DNA of 64,000 bases, from assembly GCF_001632745.1 (NCBI RefSeq), contig NZ_LQRT01000001.1, positions 1 through 64,000 on the forward strand. The letters are read 5' to 3'. Shown one piece after another: positions 53,760-62,162 of this stretch. The notes under the pieces are model-generated. The model saw only the letters and a program-made list of their open reading frames with translations, searched no databases and was not told where the DNA came from. The stretch is from Aquimarina aggregata. Its GTDB lineage: Bacteria > Bacteroidota > Bacteroidia > Flavobacteriales > Flavobacteriaceae. The translations under genes and the position numbers were made by a program. Each line of letters starts with the position of its first letter. Positions within the stretch are counted from its first letter, which is position 1.

Positions 53760-55370
53760 ATGAAGCAACCAGTTTTAATTGCACAAATCAGTACGCTAGA
53801 AAATAAAAAACCAAGTCATGCCTTGGTTAATGGGCTAGATCTAGTTATTGTAAAATTTGACAAAGAAATTTCTGTTTTATATGGAAGATGTTTACATAGA
53901 GGTGCATTAATGTCTGACGGTCATGTAGAAGGAGACAATCTAATTTGTGGTGTTCATGGTTGGGATTACAGAGTAGATACTGGTGTTTCAGAATATAATA
54001 ATCATGAAGTATTGCATAAATTCACTATCAAAATAGACGATGATAACCTATATGTAGATGAAGAGGAGATCAATACATATCTAAAAGCGTACCCGCAACC
54101 ATTTAATAGAGACGAATATCTGGGAGCATATGCTGATACTCACCCCGAAGACACAGAACCCTACACGAATTATATTAAACATCTTGCTCAATATGGATTA
54201 AAAAAAGTTGGGCATCATGGGTTTTCCGAGGCTATGGGTGTTGATCGTAACACCTTACCAAAATGGGACAACATACAATTTCTTCCAGCTCAGCTAGCAA
54301 AAAAACCTCTATTAGATGATCACCCGGTTGCCACTAAAGTAGTAATTGGCCCTAAAGCCAAAAAACCTTTAATATTAGATATTCCCTTGTTTGTAAGTGA
54401 TATGAGTTTTGGAGCACTATCTCGAGAAGCAAAAATATCGCTATCAAAAGGTGCAGAAATGGCTGGGACAGGAATTTGTTCTGGTGAAGGAGGAATGCTA
54501 CCAGATGAACAAGCCGAAAATTCAAAATACTTTATGGAATACGCCTCAGCCGGATTTGGTTTTGCTTGGGATAGAGTTCCTAAAGTGCAAGCTTTTCATT
54601 TTAAAGGAGGGCAAGGTGCCAAAACGGGAACAGGAGGTCATTTACCTGGTGAAAAAGTAAAAGGAGAGATCGCCAAAGTAAGAAACTTAAACGAAGGAGA
54701 AGCTGCAATTTCTCCTGCTACTTTTACTAATCTTGTTACCGTAAAAGATTTTAGAGAATGGGGGGACAAAGTTCGTGAAGTTTCAGGAGGCATACCCGTT
54801 GGTTTTAAATTAGCTGCAAGTCATATCGAAAAAGATATTGCTTTTGCTTTAGAAGCAGATGCAGATTACATTATTCTTGACGGTCGCGGTGGCGGTACCG
54901 GTGCTGCACCGACTGTATTAAGAAATAATATCAATGTACCTACTATTCCTGCACTTGCCAGAGCTAGAAAATTTCTTGATAAACAAGGTGTAAAAGATGT
55001 AACCCTAGTAATTACAGGAGGCCTAAGAATCGCAGAAGATTATGCAAAGGCTATGATGTTAGGTGCAGATGCTATTGCAGTGTCTAATGCCGCTATACAG
55101 GCTATAGGTTGTGTAGGAATGCGAGCTTGTAACACAAACAACTGCCCAGTTGGTGTCGCTACTCAGAAAGAAGACTTAAGAGCTAGATTAAAAATACAAT
55201 CTTCTGCAAGACAATTAGCTAATTATTTTGAAGCCTCGACAGAGTTAATGCAAGTAATTGCCCGATCCTGTGGTCATGATGATATTACTAAATTTAACTT
55301 TGATGACCTTACAACTTTTGACTATGACATGCATCGATTAACAGGTATCAATTATGCTGGTATTATCTAG
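53760..55370 (+). CDS. Rieske ferredoxin fused to glutamate-synthase-type FMN/Fe-S domain
   Basis: 536 residues, no signal peptide. The first ~105 residues are a Rieske domain with CLHRGALMS (Cys44, His46) and CGVHGW (Cys63, His66). From about 160 to 530 follows a GltS-like FMN-barrel: FVSDMSFGALSREAK, SGEGGMLPDE, FKGGQGAKTGTGGHLPG, DGRGGGTGAAP and the 3Fe-4S segment CVGMRACNTNNCPVG (Cys451, Cys457, Cys462), with all three Cys. There is no glutaminase domain, so it is not an ordinary glutamate synthase. It probably moves electrons between FMN, the 3Fe-4S and the Rieske cluster. First gene of a compact cluster, with a Crp/Fnr gene upstream. Confidence 0.9.
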   Translation: MKQPVLIAQISTLENKKPSHALVNGLDLVIVKFDKEISVLYGRCLHRGALMSDGHVEGDNLICGVHGWDYRVDTGVSEYNNHEVLHKFTIKIDDDNLYVDEEEINTYLKAYPQPFNRDEYLGAYADTHPEDTEPYTNYIKHLAQYGLKKVGHHGFSEAMGVDRNTLPKWDNIQFLPAQLAKKPLLDDHPVATKVVIGPKAKKPLILDIPLFVSDMSFGALSREAKISLSKGAEMAGTGICSGEGGMLPDEQAENSKYFMEYASAGFGFAWDRVPKVQAFHFKGGQGAKTGTGGHLPGEKVKGEIAKVRNLNEGEAAISPATFTNLVTVKDFREWGDKVREVSGGIPVGFKLAASHIEKDIAFALEADADYIILDGRGGGTGAAPTVLRNNINVPTIPALARARKFLDKQGVKDVTLVITGGLRIAEDYAKAMMLGADAIAVSNAAIQAIGCVGMRACNTNNCPVGVATQKEDLRARLKIQSSARQLANYFEASTELMQVIARSCGHDDITKFNFDDLTTFDYDMHRLTGINYAGII

Positions 55371-55413
55371 GATACTTAAAGTAAACTACTATTAATTAAT
55401 AAACATAAAATCT

Positions 55414-56169
55414 ATGACTACTCAATTGCATATTGCTTCACAATATTTGGCTGCGGCGCAAATAAGTTTTTTAGATAAAAAAGATGATGATAGTCACACT
55501 AATATTGGATTTAATATTGAAAAGGGATTTCTAGAAACCCGATCATTAAATGATGCCGGATATAAGCTTGCCCTTGATTATCAAAAATTCGCCTTACACT
55601 GGACACAAAAAAATACGACACGCTTTAGCCTAAATTTAAATGGAAAAACACATCATGAAGTATTAGAATGGATACAAAAAGTTTTAAAAGAAATAAAAAC
55701 TGTAAAACCATTTAAATATGATTTACATTATGAACTCCCATACTCGGTTACAGAAGACTATAGTTTTTCAGTGCCAGATACCGATAATTCGATACTTCAA
55801 AAACTAATGCAACAAAGAGCATTAGCAAATACAGTTTTGCAAGATGTTTTACAACAGCAACAGTTAAAATCAGACGTTAGAATCTGGCCTCACCATTTTG
55901 ACACAGGTGCCTTTAGCATTTTCACAGGTAAAGATATTTCTGTTGGATTTGGCATGGCAATACCGGATAGTATGCATGACGATTACTATTTCTATATTAG
56001 TGGTTATAAAGGCCATGACGCTCTGGATACTTCTAGTCTTTCTAAACTTACTTATGGAAACTGGTATTCTGATCAGTTTAAAGGAGCTATTTTACCTGTC
56101 ACAGAAACAACTAAAGAAATGGCTACCTTGTTTTTTAACGAAGCTATTTCAATACTTAGAAACTATTGA
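55414..56169 (+). CDS. Unknown protein of the Rieske cluster
   Basis: 251 residues, no signal peptide or membrane helix. Starts MTTQLHIASQYLAAAQISFL and contains SDVRIWPHHFDTGAFSIF and FYFYISGYKGH-like strands. The WPHHFD motif recalls DUF5996, but the length and the rest do not fit well, so I leave it unassigned. It lies 43 bp after the Rieske-GltS gene and its stop codon is 2 bp before the next start, so it is almost certainly co-transcribed and relevant to the module. Confidence 0.65.
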   Translation: MTTQLHIASQYLAAAQISFLDKKDDDSHTNIGFNIEKGFLETRSLNDAGYKLALDYQKFALHWTQKNTTRFSLNLNGKTHHEVLEWIQKVLKEIKTVKPFKYDLHYELPYSVTEDYSFSVPDTDNSILQKLMQQRALANTVLQDVLQQQQLKSDVRIWPHHFDTGAFSIFTGKDISVGFGMAIPDSMHDDYYFYISGYKGHDALDTSSLSKLTYGNWYSDQFKGAILPVTETTKEMATLFFNEAISILRNY

Positions 56170-56171
56170 TC

Positions 56172-56555
56172 ATGGAAAATTGGTATATCCCGGCTACAAT
56201 AATACCTGGTATAGGGCTTTTAATATTATCTACTTCAAACCTGTTGGTAAATTTAAGTGCCGAGATCAAGTGGTTAATTAATGAAGATACCTCCAAAACC
56301 ATTCTTATAAATCGAAAATTAAAGCAGCTTAAACTACTAAATAACGCCATGGTATTTCTTTATATAGCCGTGGCATGCCTAGTGATTTCTGCTTTAGTAG
56401 CAGGAGTATATAAAAGTGTAGCTTCTACTTTTGACTCTGGTATATATATTACGATTATAGGAATCATAAGTGCTCTTATTGCCTTAATTATGCTCATTAC
56501 GTATTCCTTTAGAGCAGTTAAAATAAGACAAGATCAATTTCACAACAAATGCTAA
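56172..56555 (+). CDS. DUF2721 membrane protein
   Basis: About 127 residues from ATG 56172, 2 bp after the previous stop. Three hydrophobic helices with YIPATIIPGIGLLILSTSNLLVNLSAEI and NNAMVFLYIAVACLVISALVAG, the DUF2721 pattern. Family function is unknown. Its position inside the Rieske gene cluster suggests membrane coupling of the module, but this is inference. Confidence 0.85.
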   Translation: MENWYIPATIIPGIGLLILSTSNLLVNLSAEIKWLINEDTSKTILINRKLKQLKLLNNAMVFLYIAVACLVISALVAGVYKSVASTFDSGIYITIIGIISALIALIMLITYSFRAVKIRQDQFHNKC

Positions 56556-56577
56556 CATTCAGAAAAAAAACACGCTC

Positions 56578-58533
56578 ATGACTTCAAAAAAAGAAACTGT
56601 TTGGTATAAAGTACTAGATAACAAAGATCGATTGCCTGAGGGAAGGGTTCAAACTGTAACTGCGGGACATCAAGGTGTTTGTTTGACTCATTACAATGGT
56701 AAATTTTCTGCACTCGATAATCGTTGCCCACATCAAGGTGGTCCATTAGGAGAAGGATCCATAGAGAATGGAATGTTACGGTGTCCTTGGCATGGTTGGG
56801 ATTTTGATCCATGTACTGGATTACCCCCAGGAGGTTATGATGATGGGGTAACTACTTTTGATGTAAAAGAAGAAGATGAAGCTATATACGTAGGTATTCC
56901 AGAAGAAACTACACATCAAGATACCATTTCTGATGTCATGATGCAAACCATGACAAATTGGGGTGTAAATACTGTTTTCGGAATGGTTGGACATTCTAAT
57001 CTAGGTGTAGCAGATGCCATGATGAGATTAGAAGAACAAGGTAAACTACAATTTTTTGGTATACGCCATGAAGGAGCAGCAGCTTTTGCCGCTTCTGCTT
57101 ATGGTAAGTTAACAGGCAAACCAGCCGTTTGTTTTGGGATTGCAGGACCTGGATCTACGAATATGTTTACAGGAATGTGGGACGCAAAAGTTGACAGAGC
57201 TCCCATGTTAGCATTTTCGGGGCAAGTCAATACCCAAGTAATGGGTACAGGAGCTTTTCAAGAAGTTGATCTAGTACGTGCTTTTCAAACAGTTGCCGAT
57301 TTTAATCATGCTGTACAACAAAACTCAAAACATAGTGAACTAATGAGTTTAGCTATTAAAAGTGCTTTGTTAAATAGAAATGTATCACATATCACATTTC
57401 CTGATGAAGTCGCGTTTATGCCTAAACCTAAGATAGAAGAAGCGCAAACCCCGGACGGTAGAATTACACCTATGAACATATCGCCACCAAAGCAAATGGT
57501 TGCAAAGGCAGTAGATATGATCTCTAAATCACAAAAACCAGCTATTATAGTAGGACATGGTGCACGGTTTCACATGGATGCAATTACTGCTTTTGCAAAA
57601 CAATTAAAATGTCCTGTAATTACTACTTTTAAGGGTAAAGGGCTTATTGCAGATAATCATGAATTAGGATGTGGTGTTTTGGGGCGCAGCGGTACTCCTA
57701 TCGCATCATGGTTTATGAATGAAAGCGATTTACTAATCGTATTTGGTGCATCATTTTCTAATCATACCGGGATCACTCCTAAAAAACCTATTATTCAAGT
57801 TGATTACGACCCCACAGCACTAAGCAAGTTTCATAAAATAGATGCCGCTTTATGGGGTGAAATTTCTGAAACCTTATCTAGTATAAAAGAACAAATAACC
57901 GATAAGATTAACACTATAGATAGACGTCCCGAAATTGCAAAACGTTGGGAAATTTGGCAAGAAGAAAAACAAAGTAGATTACACGACACAAGTAACAAAG
58001 GAGTAAGCTCTATTGCAGTTTTTGATGCGATGAACAAAGTTGTACCCGAAAATGCGGTAATCGCTGTAGACGTTGGAAACAACACTTATTCTTTTGGCCG
58101 CTATTTTGAACCTAAAAATCAGTCCATTTTAATGTCTGGATATTTGGGGTCAATTGGCTTTTCTCTTCCTGCTGCTATGGGCGCTTGGGCCGCACAAGGT
58201 AATGAAAGACCTGTCTGGTCTGTATCTGGTGATGGTGGTTTTGGACAATACTTAGGGGAAATGATGACCTTAGTCAAATACAATATGAATATAAAACACG
58301 TATTACTAAACAATTCTGAACTAGGAAAAATATCTAAAGAACAAAAAGCTGCAGAATTAGACGTGTGGAAAACCTCCTTGCATAACGTAAGTTTTGCCAA
58401 ATACGCAGAAAACTGCGGCGCATTAGGTATTCAAGTTACAAAACAAGAAGAATTAATCCCTGCTTTAGAAAAACTTAAAGCTCACAATGGCCCTGCTTTA
58501 TTAGAAATCATTACCGATGTTACATTAATATAA
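56578..58533 (+). CDS. Rieske ferredoxin fused to a pyruvate-oxidase/acetolactate-synthase-type ThDP enzyme
   Basis: 651 residues. The first ~105 residues are a Rieske domain: CPHQGGPLG (Cys50, His52) and CPWHGWDF (Cys69, His72). Then a full ThDP enzyme: PYR domain with GIRHEGAAAFAASAYG (catalytic Glu165) and FGIAGPGSTNMFTG; central domain with PAIIVGHGARFHMDAI; PP domain with ThDP/Mg motif GDGG (551-554) to NN (578-579). Homologues such as PoxB decarboxylate pyruvate and pass electrons to FAD or quinone. A Rieske fusion is rare in this family. It likely decarboxylates a 2-oxoacid and hands electrons to the Rieske cluster; substrate unknown. Confidence 0.9.
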   Translation: MTSKKETVWYKVLDNKDRLPEGRVQTVTAGHQGVCLTHYNGKFSALDNRCPHQGGPLGEGSIENGMLRCPWHGWDFDPCTGLPPGGYDDGVTTFDVKEEDEAIYVGIPEETTHQDTISDVMMQTMTNWGVNTVFGMVGHSNLGVADAMMRLEEQGKLQFFGIRHEGAAAFAASAYGKLTGKPAVCFGIAGPGSTNMFTGMWDAKVDRAPMLAFSGQVNTQVMGTGAFQEVDLVRAFQTVADFNHAVQQNSKHSELMSLAIKSALLNRNVSHITFPDEVAFMPKPKIEEAQTPDGRITPMNISPPKQMVAKAVDMISKSQKPAIIVGHGARFHMDAITAFAKQLKCPVITTFKGKGLIADNHELGCGVLGRSGTPIASWFMNESDLLIVFGASFSNHTGITPKKPIIQVDYDPTALSKFHKIDAALWGEISETLSSIKEQITDKINTIDRRPEIAKRWEIWQEEKQSRLHDTSNKGVSSIAVFDAMNKVVPENAVIAVDVGNNTYSFGRYFEPKNQSILMSGYLGSIGFSLPAAMGAWAAQGNERPVWSVSGDGGFGQYLGEMMTLVKYNMNIKHVLLNNSELGKISKEQKAAELDVWKTSLHNVSFAKYAENCGALGIQVTKQEELIPALEKLKAHNGPALLEIITDVTLI

Positions 58534-58680
58534 AATTAAAATGATTCGACATTTAACAAATGAAGTTTCAACTCTTCAATCTTAATCAATAAGACTAGTT
58601 CTGAATATTGGGCATTTTTATTTGACAATGGTAATTGGTTTATCTGCAGGAAAATATATCAATGTAAAATCTTAGAAATT

Positions 58681-59922
58681 ATGTTACAATCCTTTAGTAT
58701 TATTTTTGCTATTGCTACTTTTTTCAATTTCATAAACTATAAATGGATTAAGTTACCCACAACAATTGGTCTCATGTTAATGAGTCTAGTAACGGTAATA
58801 TTTATTACGCTTAGCAAAGGTATTTTCCCTCAATTCTACATGTTTTTTTGTGATATTGTCACTAATTCTGATTTTAAAACTTTATTACTAGACGGAATTC
58901 TAAGTTTTTTACTTTTTGCAGGTGCACTTCATGTTAATATTGATGCACTAGCCAAAGAAAAATGGTCTATCTTACTATTTGCTACCATAGGAGTTCTTTT
59001 ATCAACTTTTATAGTAGGAACGTTAACTTTCGGAACTGCAAAACTCATTAGCCTTGACCTTCCATTTTTAGATGCATTACTTTTTGGGGCATTAATATCA
59101 CCAACTGATCCTATTGCAGTAATGGCGATTCTTAAAAAAGCAAATATTGCCACTAGTCTAGGCATAAAAATAGAAGGTGAATCTTTATTTAATGACGGTA
59201 TAGGAGTAGTCGTTTTTTCGGGTATCCTAATTCTATCTGGTATGGGTGAACATCATAACGAAACTTCAATTGGGTTAGAGATTGGAAAATTATTTCTTGA
59301 AGAAGCTATAGGAGGTATTTTATATGGAGGACTACTAGGTTTTATTGGATATAGGTGTATAAAATCTGTAACAGAAAACCCTCAACTATCTGTCATGATT
59401 AGCTTAGCAATTGTAATGGCAGGGTATGCCATAGCGTCACTCATTCATGTTTCTGGTCCACTTGCAATGGTAGTGTCAGGAATGATTATTGGTCATAAAT
59501 TAAATATTACAACCAATAAAGGAGCCGCTAGGAAAATGATTAACGAAATTTGGGAAGTGCTTGATGATGTATTCAACGGTATTTTATTCGTCCTTATTGG
59601 ATTAGCTATTCATCTTCTAAAGTTTGATAGCAAACACTTAACACTAGGGATTACAGCTATTTTTATTGTTCTTATCGCTAGGTTTGTTTCAGTTTTTATG
59701 CCTTATTCACTTTTAAAACATAAAGAAAATAGTCCTATTAAAACAGTTTCTGTTTTAACATGGGGAGGGCTTCGAGGAGGTATTTCAATTGCATTAGCAC
59801 TAAGTCTAGCAAACAATTCTTCTTCAGAAATTATTCTTTATATTACCTATGTTGTTGTCATATTTTCAATAATCATTCAAGGGCTTAGTATAGGGAGCTT
59901 TGTTAAAAAACTATATCGTTAA
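58681..59922 (+). CDS. Na+/H+ antiporter, CPA1/NhaP type
   Basis: 413 residues, about 12 transmembrane helices. Motifs: [43 protein letters not shown] (ND ion site) and [19 protein letters not shown] near the end. Exchanges cytoplasmic Na+ (or K+) for H+. It lies 147 bp after the Rieske-ThDP gene with no terminator seen between, so it could share the transcript. The length is normal and the ATG at 58681 starts directly into the first helix. Confidence 0.92.
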   Translation: MLQSFSIIFAIATFFNFINYKWIKLPTTIGLMLMSLVTVIFITLSKGIFPQFYMFFCDIVTNSDFKTLLLDGILSFLLFAGALHVNIDALAKEKWSILLFATIGVLLSTFIVGTLTFGTAKLISLDLPFLDALLFGALISPTDPIAVMAILKKANIATSLGIKIEGESLFNDGIGVVVFSGILILSGMGEHHNETSIGLEIGKLFLEEAIGGILYGGLLGFIGYRCIKSVTENPQLSVMISLAIVMAGYAIASLIHVSGPLAMVVSGMIIGHKLNITTNKGAARKMINEIWEVLDDVFNGILFVLIGLAIHLLKFDSKHLTLGITAIFIVLIARFVSVFMPYSLLKHKENSPIKTVSVLTWGGLRGGISIALALSLANNSSSEIILYITYVVVIFSIIIQGLSIGSFVKKLYR

Positions 59923-60028
59923 ACTACATTTCATTTTAAAATAACCTAAACCTAACTTTTGACTTTATCTTCTAGTGTAGATTATTCACAAATTCAATAC
60001 ATTTAACCAAGAACTTATATTTAAAAAA

Positions 60029-62068
60029 ATGGCTTTAATCTCCAAAAAATATTATAACAGGGATCTTTCCTGGCTTCGTTTTAATCATAGAGTACTCCAA
60101 GAAGCAGCAGACAAAAGTAATCCACTTTATGATCGAATCAAGTTCCTAGCTATTTTCTCATCAAATCTTGATGAGTTTTTTAAAGTTCGTGTTTCTGATA
60201 TCAGAAAAATTAAAGATTTAGATAAATCTTTACGAAAAAAGTTAATTACTAAACCAAATAAGCTTTTAAAAAAGATAAAAAAACAGGTTCTGCTTCAACA
60301 AGAAGAATTTGGAGAGCTTTTTAATCAACAGATCATTCCTGATTTAAAAAAAGAAGGAATACAATTAGTGTATTGCGAAGATTTTTCTGTAAGTCAAAAA
60401 AAAATAGCGCAAGAATACTATAAAGAACATCTTGAAAGTAAACTTACATTAGGAATTATTACCGATGGAGATCATGAAAACATCTTTATAGAAAATGAAG
60501 AGCTTTATTTAACTACTTTACTCGATACTAATGAATTGATTGTAGTTAAAATCCCTTCCGAAACACCTAGGTTTATATCTTTCCCAATAGAAGAAGGTAT
60601 ACATTACATTACCTTTGTAGACGATATTCTAAAATATAATTTATCTAAGTTTTATGCTCAAAGTGATATTTCTTCATTTCATTCTATTAAAATTTCTCGT
60701 GATGCAGAATTGTATATCGACAATGAATATTCTGGAGATCTGCTCACTAAAATCAAAGATTCTCTTAGTAATCGAGATACTGGCCAAGTAACTAGAGTAT
60801 TAATAGATAATACAATGCCTTTAGAATTACTAAATGCCATAAAAAAGATATTAGATGTAAATGAAACTGATATTTCTGAAGGAGGTAGATATCATAATTT
60901 TAAGGACTTCTTCGGTTTTCCAAATCCAACAAATAAAAAATTAGTTGAAGATGCTATTGCGCCTATTCGAGATCAAAGTCTATTAGGTTTCTCGAATATG
61001 TTTGATGCTATTTCAAAAAAGGATCGACTGTTTTATTATCCTTACGAATCTTTTCAAGATGTAATTCGTTTAGCGCAAGAAGCCGCAACAGATAAAAACG
61101 TTACTAAAATAAAAGTCACACTATACCGCATAGCGAAACAATCAGGAATCGCTGATGCATTACTCTTGGCTGCAAAAAACGGAAAAGAAGTTTTTGTTTT
61201 TATTGAAACAAAAGCTCGATTTGATGAAGAAAATAATATACGATGGGGTAAAATTTTAGAAAATCATGGGGCAAAAGTAACCTATAGTTATGCGGGCATA
61301 AAAGTACATTCTAAAATACTGTTAATAGAACGTTTAGAAAATAAGCAAACCGTAAGATACAGCTACATTAGCACCGGTAATTTTAATGAAAAAACTGCTA
61401 AAATATATACCGATTTTGGGCTAATGACAGCTAATAAAGACATTACTTCAGAATTAAGTCAAGTTTTTCAATTATTAGAACGAACCATTATTATTCCGAA
61501 AACTAAAAAACTATTAATATCACCATTCACAACTAGAAATACGTTTAAAAAACTAATAGAGACCGAAATCGAGAACGCCAAGAAAGGGCAAGAAGCCTAT
61601 ATCATACTAAAGATGAATAGCCTACAAGATCCAAAGATGATAGATTTACTATATGATGCAAATAATGCCGGTGTAAAGATTAGATTAATAGTTCGCGGTA
61701 TTTGTTGTTTAGTTCCAGGAATTCCAGGCCAAAGTGAACATATATATATCACTAGTATTGTAGATCGATTTTTAGAACATGGACGTGTTTACATTTTTGC
61801 TAACTCAGGAAAAGAAAAAATGTATATAGGCTCTGCCGATTGGATGACACGTAACTTAGATCATAGAATCGAAGTGATAACACCAATTTTAGATATTGAT
61901 GTGTATTCTAAAATTAGAGCTATGATACAACTACAATTAGACGATACCGTAAAAGCAAGAGTTATAAATGAAGATCAAAACAACATATATGTTAATTCTA
62001 CGCAAGTACTCAGGTCTCAATTAGAAACTATAGAAAAAATCAAAAACCTTACAGTAACTACTGATTAA
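60029..62068 (+). CDS. ppk1: Polyphosphate kinase 1
   Basis: 679 residues, normal length. PPK1 makes long-chain polyphosphate from ATP. Seen: NRDLSWLRFNHRVLQEAAD at the start, FFKVRVSDI, then the two PLD-like catalytic halves: YAGIKVHSKILLI (phospho-accepting His region) with ISTGNFNEKTAKIYTDFGLM, and IVDRFLEHGRVYIF with MYIGSADWMTRNLDHRIEV. Cytoplasmic, membrane-associated in some species. Separated by 106 bp from the antiporter gene and followed by the FG-GAP gene. Confidence 0.95.
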   Translation: MALISKKYYNRDLSWLRFNHRVLQEAADKSNPLYDRIKFLAIFSSNLDEFFKVRVSDIRKIKDLDKSLRKKLITKPNKLLKKIKKQVLLQQEEFGELFNQQIIPDLKKEGIQLVYCEDFSVSQKKIAQEYYKEHLESKLTLGIITDGDHENIFIENEELYLTTLLDTNELIVVKIPSETPRFISFPIEEGIHYITFVDDILKYNLSKFYAQSDISSFHSIKISRDAELYIDNEYSGDLLTKIKDSLSNRDTGQVTRVLIDNTMPLELLNAIKKILDVNETDISEGGRYHNFKDFFGFPNPTNKKLVEDAIAPIRDQSLLGFSNMFDAISKKDRLFYYPYESFQDVIRLAQEAATDKNVTKIKVTLYRIAKQSGIADALLLAAKNGKEVFVFIETKARFDEENNIRWGKILENHGAKVTYSYAGIKVHSKILLIERLENKQTVRYSYISTGNFNEKTAKIYTDFGLMTANKDITSELSQVFQLLERTIIIPKTKKLLISPFTTRNTFKKLIETEIENAKKGQEAYIILKMNSLQDPKMIDLLYDANNAGVKIRLIVRGICCLVPGIPGQSEHIYITSIVDRFLEHGRVYIFANSGKEKMYIGSADWMTRNLDHRIEVITPILDIDVYSKIRAMIQLQLDDTVKARVINEDQNNIYVNSTQVLRSQLETIEKIKNLTVTTD

Positions 62069-62162
62069 CAACTACTTATGTTAAAATTATTTTAAATAAA
62101 TATTGACCATCTGGTTTGGTTCTGTTTTAAATTATCTTAGTAATAACTTAAAACCTCACCAC

